In this document: one piece after another, positions 44,986 through 53,526 of the stretch
Layout of the letters: each line of letters starts with the position of its first letter
Numbering within the stretch: the stretch's first letter is position 1
NCBI GenBank assembly: GCA_003216195.1
Contig: QCJF01000001.1
Span: forward strand, 1-64,000
Reading direction: 5' to 3'
DNA: 64,000 bases
Source: Pelagibacteraceae bacterium AG-404-P08
GTDB taxonomy: Bacteria; Pseudomonadota; Alphaproteobacteria; HIMB59
The notes under the pieces: model-generated
Databases searched by the model: none
What the model was told of the DNA's origin: nothing
Seen by the model: only the letters and a program-made list of their open reading frames with translations
Translations under genes and position numbers: made by a program

Positions 44986-46155
44986 ATGAGTGCAAATTTT
45001 ATTAGAAGAATACTTTTCGATGAAAAATCAAGATCTATCCTAATACAAGCTCTTGTAATTGGAATTTTCGCTGTTTTTATTTATTTACTAGTCCAGCAAA
45101 CGGCAGCAAACTTGGAACGAAGGGGAATAAGTTCTGGGTTTGACTTTCTTGGAATGGGAGCTGGATACGATATTAGTATCAGACTAATCCCATTTACCAG
45201 CGAGGACACCCATTTGCGGGCTTATTTCGTAGGATTGCTGAATACTTTAATGATAGCTATATGTGGTTGTTTCTTGGCAACTATCCTTGGCTTTTTAGTT
45301 GGTGTTATAAGGTTATCCAGTAACTGGTTATTTAGAAATATCGCTTACGTTTATGTTGAATTTACAAGAAATGTTCCTGTTCTTCTTCAGATAGTTCTTT
45401 ATTACAGTATCTTACTTCACCTCCCCAAAATAAAACAAGCAATAGTTCTTTTTGACACCTTTTATTTAACAAATAGGGGTCTTTTCTCACCACTTCCAAT
45501 TTTTAAAGATGGTTTTGTAATTGTTTTAGGTAGTTTTTTTGTAGCAATTGTTGTCTCTTTTTTTGTAAAGAGATATTTAAAAAAAAAACAAGAAAATTTT
45601 GGTAAGCAATACCCTATATTCCTCATCAATAGTGCTATAATTATTTTTACACCTCTTTCCTTTTATTACTTAATGGGAATGCCAATAGAATTTGAGCAGC
45701 CTGTTTTAAAAGGTTTTAATTTCAAGGGAGGTATGGTCATACGCCCTGAATTTATTGGCATGCTATTAGGGTTATCGATCTATACTGCAGCGTTTATTTC
45801 TGAAACGGTTCGATCTGGCATAGTTTCAGTTTCAAAAGGTCAAAGAGAGGCCTCTCAAGCCTTAGGTTTAAAAAGTAATTTTATTATGAAATTGATAATC
45901 ATACCTCAAGCACTTCGAGTAATCATCCCACCTCTTACATCTCAATATTTAAATTTAACTAAGAATTCCTCATTAGGTATTGCTATAGGATATGCTGATT
46001 TGGTTCATGGCTTTGGTGGGATATCTCTTAACCAGACTGGTAGAGCAATAGAAATTATGCTCATGGTTATGCTTACATATTTAACAATAAGCTTAATTAT
46101 TTCTTTATTTATGAATTTATATAACAAGTCTGTTCAATTCAAAGGAAACGCATGA
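44986..46155 (+). CDS. aapQ: General L-amino acid ABC transporter permease
   Basis: 389 residues; inner-membrane permease with about eight hydrophobic segments. The ABC-permease EAA loop is visible as GQREASQALGLKSNFIMKL with a following IIPQALRVIIPP. The long insert between the first membrane segments is typical of AapQ. It starts 50 bases after aapJ, beyond the hairpin, and overlaps aapM by 4 bases (ATGA). Works with AapM, AapP and AapJ to import polar amino acids. Confidence 0.94.
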   Translation: MSANFIRRILFDEKSRSILIQALVIGIFAVFIYLLVQQTAANLERRGISSGFDFLGMGAGYDISIRLIPFTSEDTHLRAYFVGLLNTLMIAICGCFLATILGFLVGVIRLSSNWLFRNIAYVYVEFTRNVPVLLQIVLYYSILLHLPKIKQAIVLFDTFYLTNRGLFSPLPIFKDGFVIVLGSFFVAIVVSFFVKRYLKKKQENFGKQYPIFLINSAIIIFTPLSFYYLMGMPIEFEQPVLKGFNFKGGMVIRPEFIGMLLGLSIYTAAFISETVRSGIVSVSKGQREASQALGLKSNFIMKLIIIPQALRVIIPPLTSQYLNLTKNSSLGIAIGYADLVHGFGGISLNQTGRAIEIMLMVMLTYLTISLIISLFMNLYNKSVQFKGNA

Positions 46156-47264
46156 GTCTAAATTCATTAGAGAGCTTTACTCATAACAAATATTATAATT
46201 GGGTTATAAAAAATCTTTTTTCGTCATGGGTTAATTCATTATTTACAGTAATTGCCATAATTTTCTTATATAAAATAGGATCTTTCTTTTTGAATTGGGC
46301 ATTTTTTGAGGCCGATTTTAGAAATAACTTTCAAGGTGAATTAATAACAGATAGAACGTTTTGTTCAAAAAATATAAAACCAGGGGAATTTGGAGCATGT
46401 TGGGCAATCATTTATGCTAGATGGGATCAATTTATGTATGGTTTTTATCCAGTCGAGGAAATTTGGAGAGTAAATCTTACTTTTGCTCTTTTACCCCTTG
46501 CTCTTATTGGAATTCTTTTTGATAAAATACCTTTAAGAAAATATTTTATATATTTCACTTTTATATACCCTTTCATTGCATATTTCATGCTTTACGGCGG
46601 CCCAGGCTTAAATGCTGTTGGAACAAATAAATGGGGAGGCTTGTTAGTAACACTTTTTTTAGGCGTTACAGGAATTGGTCTTGCATTTCCGCTGAGTATT
46701 CTTCTCGCTCTTGGTAGAAGATCAAAAATGCCAATCATCAAATCATTATGTGTTGTGTTTATAGAATTTATTCGTGGAGTTCCTCTCATTACATTACTTT
46801 TCACAGCTAATGTAATGTTACCTCTTTTTTTACCAGAAGGTGTAAACCCTGATAACCTTCTTAGAGCATTAGTTGCTGTTACCTTATTTCAAGCAGCATA
46901 TATGGCTGAAGCGATAAGGGGAGGTCTGCAGGCTATTCCTAAAGGCCACATTGAGGCTGCAGAGGCACTAGGTTTAACATATTGGCAGACAACACGTAAA
47001 ATTATTTTACCTCAAGCTTTAAAGATAGCTATTCCTCCAATAGTCAACACGTGTATTGGTTTATTTAAAGATACCTCATTAGTATTAATCATTGGTTTAT
47101 TCGATTTATTAGGCATAGGTAGAGCTGCACTAGCAGATATGACTTGGACAAAACTTTATTATGAGGTTTATGTTTTCATTTCACTTGTATTCTTCATATT
47201 TTGCTTTGGTATGTCTCGCTATAGTTTATATTTAGAAAAGAAATTAAAAACGGACAACAGTTAA
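46152..47264 (+). CDS. aapM: General L-amino acid ABC transporter permease
   Basis: 370 residues, second permease subunit. EAA loop [19 protein letters not shown] followed by [12 protein letters not shown], and the segment [15 protein letters not shown] are characteristic. The N-terminal insert with [20 protein letters not shown] matches AapM/BztC. Preceded by AAAGGAAACGC ribosome site and overlapping aapQ at ATGA; aapP starts 1 base after the stop. Confidence 0.94.
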   Translation: MSLNSLESFTHNKYYNWVIKNLFSSWVNSLFTVIAIIFLYKIGSFFLNWAFFEADFRNNFQGELITDRTFCSKNIKPGEFGACWAIIYARWDQFMYGFYPVEEIWRVNLTFALLPLALIGILFDKIPLRKYFIYFTFIYPFIAYFMLYGGPGLNAVGTNKWGGLLVTLFLGVTGIGLAFPLSILLALGRRSKMPIIKSLCVVFIEFIRGVPLITLLFTANVMLPLFLPEGVNPDNLLRALVAVTLFQAAYMAEAIRGGLQAIPKGHIEAAEALGLTYWQTTRKIILPQALKIAIPPIVNTCIGLFKDTSLVLIIGLFDLLGIGRAALADMTWTKLYYEVYVFISLVFFIFCFGMSRYSLYLEKKLKTDNS

Positions 47265-47265
47265 A

Positions 47266-48003
47266 ATGGAACAGGTTATTCAATTAGAAAAAGTCAATAA
47301 GTGGTTTGATGATTTTCATGTACTCAAAGACATTGATTTAACTGTTACTAAAGGCCAAAAAATTGTCGTTTGTGGGCCAAGTGGATCTGGTAAATCTACA
47401 ATGATTAGATGTATAAACAGATTAGAAGCTCATCAAAAAGGGCACATTGTAGTCCATGGCACTGAGTTAACTAACGATTTAAAAAATATTGATATTATTA
47501 GAAAAAATGTGGGTATGGTTTTTCAACAGTTCAATCTATTTCCTCATCTGTCTGTAATTGACAATATTTCATTAGCTCCAATTTGGGTGAAAAAAATGCC
47601 AAAAAAAGAGGCTGAAGAAATTGCTATGAATTACTTGGAAAAAGTCAAAATTCCTGAACAAGCACATAAATTTCCTGGGCAGTTATCTGGTGGTCAACAG
47701 CAACGTGTTGCTATTGCTAGATCATTAGCTATGAACCCTGACATTATGTTGTTTGATGAACCAACATCAGCTCTTGATCCAGAAATGATCAAAGAGGTTT
47801 TAGATGTTATGATTCAATTAGCGGAAGAGGGAATGACCATGTTAGTTGTTACACATGAGATGGGATTTGCAAAAACTGTAGCTGATCAAATGATATTTAT
47901 GGACGAGGGAAGAATAGTTGAACAAGCAACCCCAGATGAATTCTTTAATAATCCTAAAAGTGATCGAACTAAACTTTTCTTAAGTCAAATTCTTAATCAT
48001 TAA
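47266..48003 (+). CDS. aapP: General L-amino acid ABC transporter ATPase
   Basis: A 245-residue ABC ATPase: Walker [13 protein letters not shown] near residue 38, Q-loop [11 protein letters not shown], signature [13 protein letters not shown], Walker [11 protein letters not shown], and switch His VVTHEMGF. Sequence matches GlnQ/AapP subfamily. Last Aap subunit; the RhtB-like exporter follows 11 bases later in the same direction and may be cotranscribed. Confidence 0.95.
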   Translation: MEQVIQLEKVNKWFDDFHVLKDIDLTVTKGQKIVVCGPSGSGKSTMIRCINRLEAHQKGHIVVHGTELTNDLKNIDIIRKNVGMVFQQFNLFPHLSVIDNISLAPIWVKKMPKKEAEEIAMNYLEKVKIPEQAHKFPGQLSGGQQQRVAIARSLAMNPDIMLFDEPTSALDPEMIKEVLDVMIQLAEEGMTMLVVTHEMGFAKTVADQMIFMDEGRIVEQATPDEFFNNPKSDRTKLFLSQILNH

Positions 48004-48014
48004 AGTAGTTTAAG

Positions 48015-48641
48015 ATGAATGAAGTTGTAATGGCTTTATTATCTGGGTGGATAATATTTTATTTTGCTGTATTTTTGCCAGGACCTAACACATTTTTTGT
48101 GGCATCTGTTGGTATTAGTGGACAGAAAAAACAAATTTGGGGTGCTGCAGTTGGGACCGCAATTGGTTCTTTTACTTGGTGCTTACTTGCTACAACAGGT
48201 ATATCTTTTCTTATTTCAAATTTGATGGGTTGGGGTTTTATTGTATTAAAGATCCTAGCTAGTCTTTATATGATTTATTTATCATATCAAATTGGCAGCC
48301 AATACTTTAGCTCTGAAAATCAACTCATAAAACTATCCAATGAACGAAATTTTTTTAATAGTATGAAAAAAGCAATAATTGTTGCTTATACCAATCCCAA
48401 GGCATTTGCGTTTTGGTCTGCTCTAGCAACTTTACAATTTAGTGAAAACTTAAATTTTAGTATCGCTCTAACTTTTGCTACAGGTAGTTTTTTTATTTCA
48501 GCAATGAATTATTCAATTATCGGCCACTTTTTTGGTATTAAAAAGTTTTCAAATTACTTCAATAGACCTAAAAATATTGTCAATTTAATATTTGCTGGAC
48601 TTTTTATATTTGTAGCTATTGAAATTTGGGTGTTAGGCTAG
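48015..48641 (+). CDS. LysE/RhtB family amino-acid exporter
   Basis: 208 residues with about five or six membrane segments. The family motif PGPNTFFVASVGISGQKKQ is near residue 21 and NPKAFAFWSALATLQF near 118. RhtB-type proteins export amino acids such as threonine or homoserine; substrate unknown here. Placed at the end of the amino-acid uptake operon, it could relieve intracellular excess. A strong hairpin terminator follows directly. Confidence 0.85.
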   Translation: MNEVVMALLSGWIIFYFAVFLPGPNTFFVASVGISGQKKQIWGAAVGTAIGSFTWCLLATTGISFLISNLMGWGFIVLKILASLYMIYLSYQIGSQYFSSENQLIKLSNERNFFNSMKKAIIVAYTNPKAFAFWSALATLQFSENLNFSIALTFATGSFFISAMNYSIIGHFFGIKKFSNYFNRPKNIVNLIFAGLFIFVAIEIWVLG

Positions 48642-48642
48642 G

Positions 48643-48668
48643 AAAAAAGCCCTAGATAGGGCTTTTTA
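48643..48668. terminator. Bidirectional rho-independent terminator
   Basis: Perfect inverted repeat AAAAAGCCCT-agat-AGGGCTTTTT with A and T tracts at both ends, so it can stop transcription in either direction. It lies right after the RhtB gene and overlaps the stop codon of the convergent DUF3563 gene. Confidence 0.9.
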
Positions 48669-48830
48669 AAATTTTCTAATAAATCTTCTATCTAACTCTT
48701 TTTGTCTTCTTTCAAGATCAATCATGTCGATTGCTTGAGATAAATATGCTTCTTCTTTGTTAGACTTTGATTTTTGTTTAGTTTTTTCACTAATAACCAT
48801 GTTTCTAATAGATTTAAATAGATTGTCCAT
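48666..48830 (-). CDS. Small DUF3563-type protein
   Basis: 54 residues, too short for the ORF track. It reads MDNLFKSIRN at the start, and the C-terminal half contains AYLSQAIDMIDLERRQKELD, the signature pattern of small DUF3563 proteins of proteobacteria (function unknown). Its ATG overlaps the stop of the next small gene by one base (TAATG), so the two are likely cotranslated. Its stop is inside the terminator hairpin shared with the RhtB gene. Confidence 0.75.
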   Translation of the reverse strand: MDNLFKSIRNMVISEKTKQKSKSNKEEAYLSQAIDMIDLERRQKELDRRFIRKF

Positions 48831-49009
48831 TATGCTGCCTCTTTCAAACTATTTGGAAATGACTGATTTTTTTGATACTCAGAGTAAGCCCATTGCCAAT
48901 CAGAGCCATATTCAACCTTACAAAAATTTATAATACTATCTTCTTTTCTACTAAAAAAAGATAACCAGAAACTTAAAGATCGTTCTGTAAATCCAAAAAT
49001 TTTATTCAT
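48830..49009 (-). CDS. Small Trp-rich protein of unknown function
   Basis: 59 residues, not in the ORF track. Starts MNKIFGFTERSLSFW; the middle has EYGSDWQWAYSEYQ with two close Trp. No membrane segment is certain. An AAGGA ribosome site lies a few bases before ATG (reading CTTTCCTTT on the plus strand). Linked by a TAATG overlap with the DUF3563 gene. No family recognised. It is divergent from the M19 dipeptidase across 158 bases with a central palindrome. Confidence 0.6.
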   Translation of the reverse strand: MNKIFGFTERSLSFWLSFFSRKEDSIINFCKVEYGSDWQWAYSEYQKNQSFPNSLKEAA

Positions 49010-49070
49010 ATTTTAATTTCCTTTCATACATATATATAGTTTCAAAAAGAGATTTTACTTTTGCTTAATT

Positions 49071-49087
49071 TAGACATCTGATGTCTA
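49071..49087. promoter_or_regulatory. Perfect 17-bp palindrome, candidate operator
   Basis: TAGACATC-T-GATGTCTA has 8-base arms around a single base. It lies 62 bases before the small-gene pair (minus) and 81 bases before the dipeptidase (plus), a classic place for a shared operator. The regulator is unknown; dimeric helix-turn-helix proteins bind sites of this shape. Confidence 0.55.
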
Positions 49088-49167
49088 TTTATGAGACTGC
49101 AAACAAATTTATTAAATATTAAATTTGTATATAGCCTAAATAACAAAAAAAATGATAAATTTATAAT

Positions 49168-50244
49168 ATGGATTATAAAATTTTCGATGGCCACAATGAT
49201 GTATTATTTAGATTATTTTTAAAGAACAAACCTGAGTCCCATCTTGATTTTATCGATGGAGATAATGAAGGACATTTAGATCTTCCTCGAATGAACCAAG
49301 CTAATTTTAAGGGGGGCTTATGCGCCATGTATGTTCCTACTCCAGAACAAGATATCTCTGACTCTGATAAGTTGGTCAACTACAAAGATATGGAGCAAGA
49401 TGATTATTTACTACCACTTCCAAGACCAGTAGACGTAAACGATGCATTACCAGTTGTTTTAAATCAATTGTCTATCCTTTCAAAAATTGAGAGAAACTCA
49501 AAAAATAAAGTTAAGATTTGTTTATCTGGCAAGGATTTGGAAACTTCGTTCAAAAATGATGATCAATTATCTGTAGTAATGCATATAGAGGGCGCAGAAT
49601 GTATAGATAAAAATTTTTACAATCTCGAAACTTTATTTCGAGCTGGTCTTAGGTCAATTGGGCCAGTTTGGTCAAGGCCTAATATTTTTGCAGAGGGTGT
49701 TCCCTTTGCATTTCCAACTTCACCAGATATTGGAGATGGTTTAACCGAAATAGGAATAGAACTAATAAAAAATTGTAATTTACTGAATATGTTAATTGAC
49801 ACCTCTCATTTAAATGAAAAAGGCTTTTGGGATATAGCAAAATATTCAAATTCGCCCCTAGTAGCAACACATAGTAACGCTCATCAGATTTGCCCACACT
49901 CTAGAAACCTCACAAATAAGCAATTAGATGCAATCAAAGAAACCCAAGGGATGGTTGGAGTAAATTTTGCCCCAGCTTTTTTAAGGAAAGACGGAAAAAT
50001 GGTTTCTGATACAGATTTACAAATAATTGTTGATCATTTTAAGTACCTTATTGACTATTTGGGAGATGATAAAGTTGGATTTGGCTCAGATTTTGACGGT
50101 GCAATGATGCCAAAAGATCTAAATAGTGTTCTAGGTATGCATAAATTAATCGATCTATTAATTTCACAGGGTTTTAATGAAAACATAATGATTAAAATTT
50201 CACATTTAAATTGGATTAATCTTTTAAAAAGAGTTCTAAATTAA
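49168..50244 (+). CDS. Membrane dipeptidase (peptidase M19)
   Basis: 358 residues of the renal dipeptidase family, a zinc metallopeptidase for dipeptides. Zinc ligands appear in order: FDGHNDVLFR (His-x-Asp), MHIEGAE (Glu), ATHSNAH (His) and a later GSDFDGA (Asp). No signal peptide, so it is probably cytoplasmic. Preceded by an A/T-rich leader; a TATAAT directly next to the ATG is more likely chance than a promoter. Single gene; may be controlled by the 17-bp palindrome upstream. Confidence 0.9.
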   Translation: MDYKIFDGHNDVLFRLFLKNKPESHLDFIDGDNEGHLDLPRMNQANFKGGLCAMYVPTPEQDISDSDKLVNYKDMEQDDYLLPLPRPVDVNDALPVVLNQLSILSKIERNSKNKVKICLSGKDLETSFKNDDQLSVVMHIEGAECIDKNFYNLETLFRAGLRSIGPVWSRPNIFAEGVPFAFPTSPDIGDGLTEIGIELIKNCNLLNMLIDTSHLNEKGFWDIAKYSNSPLVATHSNAHQICPHSRNLTNKQLDAIKETQGMVGVNFAPAFLRKDGKMVSDTDLQIIVDHFKYLIDYLGDDKVGFGSDFDGAMMPKDLNSVLGMHKLIDLLISQGFNENIMIKISHLNWINLLKRVLN

Positions 50245-50287
50245 TAAATATTCAATGAAGTGAAACTTTAGTATCAAAAAAATTCTG

Positions 50288-50300
50288 ATATAATCTTTTT
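50288..50300 (+). promoter_or_regulatory. -10 element for a leaderless gene
   Basis: A consensus TATAAT (50289-50294) is followed by six bases and then ATG, which is where transcription should begin. No purine-rich ribosome site precedes the ATG. No convincing -35 was found. Confidence 0.45.
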
Positions 50301-50486
50301 ATGGGACTTCACTTTGACTACAAATCAAAAGCTGGTGAAAGAGCTATGGAAAAAGAGCGTAAGCGCCAAGAAAAACTTGCCGCTAAAAAGGCTAAAAGAG
50401 AAGCAAAAAGAGAAGCAGAAGAGTTAGCTGAATTAGAGCGCCTTACAGATCCAAATGCTCCAGCTGAGGGAAATCAGGAACAGTAA
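50301..50486 (+). CDS. Small highly charged coiled-coil protein
   Basis: 61 residues. It begins MGLHFDYKSKAGERAMEKE and continues as an uninterrupted Lys/Arg/Glu/Ala helix (KKAKREAKREAEELAELE), then a flexible tail DPNAPAEGN. No known domain. Higher G+C and strong codon bias compared with neighbours suggest a real, well-expressed gene. The TATAAT just before the ATG suggests a leaderless transcript. Possibly nucleic-acid binding, by charge only. Confidence 0.7.
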   Translation: MGLHFDYKSKAGERAMEKERKRQEKLAAKKAKREAKREAEELAELERLTDPNAPAEGNQEQ

Positions 50487-50506
50487 TCTGATTACCTTCA
50501 AATATA

Positions 50507-51247
50507 TTAATTTTTTCGATCGCTAGTATCGACTCGGTTTTTTTTTATCTTATAAATTTTTTGATCGTCAGTCATAGATCTGACTTGCCTTTTATACCAT
50601 TCCTTAAAATCATTTGATGTGTCATCATAAAACATCACTTTCTTTCGAATTAAGAAAATACCAATATCACTTTCTGGAATTCCAATAAAAGTCTGTCTTT
50701 CTGTGTGCATCACTTTTACAGTTTCTTGCAAAGGTTCATGCTCACACAAATAATAACCATAATGCTCTCCCCAAACATATCTTATAATAGGAGTTGTTGC
50801 TTCAACCATCATCTCAACATATTTATCCTCATTTTTTAAAAAATTTTCCATACCTGGTACAGGTTGATGGATTTGAGCAAAACTAAGACCAATTTTTTCT
50901 TTAGGCACCCAAACAGAGGGAAATGAAATATGTAAAGCTATAAGTTTGTTACATCTGTGAAAAATTGCTATATCCTCTTGAAGATTATAACCAAGTTCTA
51001 CAAAGTTGTTAAAGTTAGAATTTTTAGATGGGTATTCTTTTTTTAATATAGAATTTAACTTCTCGCATACAGCTATATCAATTTCTTTTGTAAAATAATC
51101 ATCAAAAAAAATATTTTCTTTACATTTTTGTTTCAAACTTAAATATCTTTCTTCATGCTCATCAAATTCAATAATTGGAAGGTCTTTTATTTTTTTTATT
51201 CCAGGAGCTACAGAGTAAATAGGTCCATATGGTTCCCAGTCGATCAT
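50507..51247 (-). CDS. DUF3445 / heme-dependent oxidative N-demethylase-like protein
   Basis: 246 residues. Two segments match DUF3445 as I remember it: LIALHISFPSVWVPKEKIGL...IHQPVPG and HTERQTFIGIPESDIGIFLIRKKV. Family members include a heme-binding subunit of oxidative N-demethylases. Cytoplasmic. Its ATG overlaps the TSUP transporter stop (ATGA), so the pair forms an operon, perhaps handling a methylated amine or its sulfur/carboxylate product. Substrate unknown. Confidence 0.72.
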   Translation of the reverse strand: MIDWEPYGPIYSVAPGIKKIKDLPIIEFDEHEERYLSLKQKCKENIFFDDYFTKEIDIAVCEKLNSILKKEYPSKNSNFNNFVELGYNLQEDIAIFHRCNKLIALHISFPSVWVPKEKIGLSFAQIHQPVPGMENFLKNEDKYVEMMVEATTPIIRYVWGEHYGYYLCEHEPLQETVKVMHTERQTFIGIPESDIGIFLIRKKVMFYDDTSNDFKEWYKRQVRSMTDDQKIYKIKKNRVDTSDRKN

Positions 51248-51957
51248 TTTGTAAATAAAATCAATACTCCAATTAAAGTGATAGCAATAATAATAAGTCT
51301 TTTAAATAGGATTTCCGGTATTTGTTTATGTATAAAATAACCCAGCCAAACACTCAACATAACTAAAAGAGCTATTGGATAGTACATTTTCACTATTTCT
51401 AAATAGCTTCCTCCCAAAAACACAAAAAATATTGCTCTCATAGAGTTTATAATAAAAAAATATCCAGCCATAGTTGATCGTAACTCTTGTTTTGAGGAGA
51501 AATAATCTTTATACCCCATTAATACAAATGGTCCTCCAATAGTATAAATGCCTTGAATAAATCCACCAAGAATTACAAAAAAATTTTTCAAGAATTTAGG
51601 AAATTTGATATCAGGAAAAAATAAGTTGAAACATCCGTAAACAATTAAAATTAATGCAAATATTTTTATTAAAACATCTGATGCAAAATAACTGATAAAA
51701 TATGTTCCAATTAATGCACCAGGAATTGTATAAATTAAAATTTTGATCAGATGTCTTAAAGAGACATATTTGTATGATTGAATTAAAACAGCAAAACCGG
51801 AGGATAGCCCAACAATCATTGCAAGCTTTAACAAAGAATTAAAGTCAAAGAAAAATCCACTAATTCCCAGAAAGATTATCGTACCACCAAAACCAAAAAT
51901 ACTTTCAATGGCATAAGCAAAACAAGCTATTAATGCAATAGTTGAAAAATTTGGCAT
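51244..51957 (-). CDS. TauE/SafE (TSUP) family permease
   Basis: 237 residues, about seven to eight membrane segments. Family features: FAYAIESIFGFGGTIIFL near the N-terminus, IPGALIGTYFISYF, GGFIQGIYTIGGPFVLMGYKDY. TSUP proteins export or import small organic anions such as sulfite or sulfoacetate. Upstream partner of the DUF3445 gene, coupled by ATGA. Divergent from the TAXI-like gene across 46 bases. Confidence 0.85.
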   Translation of the reverse strand: MPNFSTIALIACFAYAIESIFGFGGTIIFLGISGFFFDFNSLLKLAMIVGLSSGFAVLIQSYKYVSLRHLIKILIYTIPGALIGTYFISYFASDVLIKIFALILIVYGCFNLFFPDIKFPKFLKNFFVILGGFIQGIYTIGGPFVLMGYKDYFSSKQELRSTMAGYFFIINSMRAIFFVFLGGSYLEIVKMYYPIALLVMLSVWLGYFIHKQIPEILFKRLIIIAITLIGVLILFTK

Positions 51958-52003
51958 TTAATTCTATTTAACAATTTAGAATGTTTTATGTTAAAAGTAA
52001 TCT

Positions 52004-52585
52004 ATGTATTTAAAAGTAATATTTTCTTTTATTGTAATATTCTTTCTTAAAACGAATTTATTGTATGCCCTTTCTCAAGATATTTCTTTAACAATCATGG
52101 TTCGTTCTACGTTGGGAACAGAATATATTCTTGCAAAAAGTATATGCAAAGTGTTGGATAGGGAACTTGAAATATCTCATAATTATGGTGGTTCTAACAC
52201 ACTAGAATGCAATACACGCCTTGATGATAGCGTTGATGAAATAATTAAAAAAATTGAACAAAATCAATTTCAATATGCAATTATTAAAAAATCAGATTTA
52301 CTCGATCGTCCTTCTAATTTATCGCTTCGTTCAATTTTAAATTTTCCCGCAGATAATGATTATCTTTTTATTTCAAACCAGAATGTAGATCCTAATGTAA
52401 TTAAGGATATAAATTTTGGAATTATGAATCATTTGCTTGAGTTTCGCTATCTCCATAAATCTTTTTTTGAATTTTCAGAAAATAATTTAATTGTTAAAGA
52501 AAAAATACCATTACACTTAGGTACTTTAAAATTTAGTGATGAGTGGAGTAGTGGTAAAAGAAGAAGGTTTACAGAGGTAGACTAA
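52004..52585 (+). CDS. Short TAXI-like solute-binding protein
   Basis: 193 residues with an N-terminal signal peptide (about residues 1-23, FLKTNLLYALS). The mature sequence, with VRSTLGTEYILAKSICKVL and then QNQFQYAIIKKSDLLD, looks like the first domain of TAXI-type TRAP binding proteins, which normally have over 300 residues. Either a shortened binding protein or a single-domain relative. No TRAP membrane subunits occur nearby. Probably periplasmic. Confidence 0.6.
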   Translation: MYLKVIFSFIVIFFLKTNLLYALSQDISLTIMVRSTLGTEYILAKSICKVLDRELEISHNYGGSNTLECNTRLDDSVDEIIKKIEQNQFQYAIIKKSDLLDRPSNLSLRSILNFPADNDYLFISNQNVDPNVIKDINFGIMNHLLEFRYLHKSFFEFSENNLIVKEKIPLHLGTLKFSDEWSSGKRRRFTEVD

Positions 52586-52658
52586 TTTTTACAAAACCAT
52601 CAGTTACGACAAAAACAAATATCAAAGCAAAAAATATTCCACCAACAAAAACTTTCAT
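52569..52658 (-). CDS. Possible 29-residue single-TM microprotein
   Basis: Reading frame MKVFVGGIFFALIFVF... of 29 residues with one hydrophobic helix and a short tail. It overlaps the end of the TAXI-like gene on the other strand. The ribosome site is weak. It may be chance, but the frame fills an otherwise empty 130-base gap. Confidence 0.25.
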   Translation of the reverse strand: MKVFVGGIFFALIFVFVVTDGFVKISLPL

Positions 52659-52716
52659 AATGCAAACTTACTAAATAGATTTTAGGTGTAAAGTATATAA
52701 ACTGTGCAAAATTGTC

Positions 52717-53328
52717 ATGAACGAGTTTATTTTTGGTTTTTCAACAGGTTTAAGTTTAATACTTGCTATAGGTGCACAAAATTTATTTGTTATAGAGCAA
52801 GGTATAAAAAAAAATAATATTTTTTTAGTAACTTCAATATGTATAGTTGGTGATTTCTTATTGATTTTTTTTGGAATTTTCATATTTCACTTTATTAAAA
52901 ATTTTATCAATGATCTGATCAATTTACTATTATCTATAGGACTTGTACTCTTTCTTTTAAATTTTATATGGTCAAAAATAAAAACATTTAAACATGATAT
53001 TGTATTTTCACAAACACATACACAATCGTCAAAGTTAAAAATAGCCCTCCAGACACTTGGCTTTACTTTTTTAAACCCACACGTTTACTCAGACACTGTT
53101 TTTATTTTAGGAAATTTATCAAAAAATTTTCTAACTATTTCTGACAAGATTTTATTTGGATTAGGTGCAAGTCTAGCGTCATTTATTTTTTTTTATTTTT
53201 TAGGCTATGGTGCTCAATCACTAAGATTATATTTTTTGAACAAACAAGTTTGGAAATTAGTTAATATAGTAATAATTCTTTATTTACTAATACTTACCTT
53301 ATCTATTATTTTCTTGGAAATAATTTGA
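52717..53328 (+). CDS. argO: LysE/ArgO family amino-acid exporter
   Basis: 203 residues, about six membrane segments. The N-terminus FSTGLSLILAIGAQNLFVIEQGI is the LysE/ArgO hallmark, with LNPHVYSDTVFILGNLS near residue 107 (NPH motif). These proteins export arginine or lysine. The track start ATG fits the family. A terminator-like hairpin follows within 60 bases. ArgO versus LysE is undecided. Confidence 0.85.
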   Translation: MNEFIFGFSTGLSLILAIGAQNLFVIEQGIKKNNIFLVTSICIVGDFLLIFFGIFIFHFIKNFINDLINLLLSIGLVLFLLNFIWSKIKTFKHDIVFSQTHTQSSKLKIALQTLGFTFLNPHVYSDTVFILGNLSKNFLTISDKILFGLGASLASFIFFYFLGYGAQSLRLYFLNKQVWKLVNIVIILYLLILTLSIIFLEII

Positions 53329-53372
53329 TTATTGATTTTTATTTATAAATTATTTCATCAGCTGTCTGTAAG

Positions 53373-53410
53373 TTGCATAGTTGTTATGCAATCATAACAC
53401 GAGTTTTTTA
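53373..53410 (+). terminator. Terminator-like hairpin with two alternative stems
   Basis: TGTTATG-caat-CATAACA (53382-53399) followed by CGAGTTTTTT reads as a weak rho-independent terminator after the ArgO-like gene. A competing stem TTGCATA-gttgt-TATGCAA (53373-53391) uses part of the same bases, so only one can form at a time. Confidence 0.5.
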
Positions 53411-53431
53411 AAATATTATATGTATGAATTT

Positions 53432-53517
53432 ACTAGGAGCAGTTTTTAAAAGTTTCGATTAACTCCGTGTTGACATAGATACTTAGTTATTCCCTCCTAG
53501 TTATAACAAACTGCTCC
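53432..53517 (+). other. Structured leader before DUF2721 gene
   Basis: Two exclusive long-range pairings share bases 53436-53439: ACTAGGAG (53432-53439) with CTCCTAGT (53494-53501), or GGAGCAGTTT (53436-53445) with AAACTGCTCC (53508-53517). The second ends ten bases before the ATG. No known RNA family was recognised. Could be a regulatory leader or a small RNA. Confidence 0.4.
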
Positions 53518-53526
53518 ATTAATAAT

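Noticed and set aside
49162-49167. TATAAT next to the dipeptidase start
   Set aside because: A start of transcription from it would fall inside the gene; likely chance in A/T-rich DNA.
53470-53510. TTGACA followed by TATAAC as a promoter for DUF2721
   Set aside because: The spacing is about 26 bases, too long for a sigma-70 promoter; the bases are better explained by the pairing leader.
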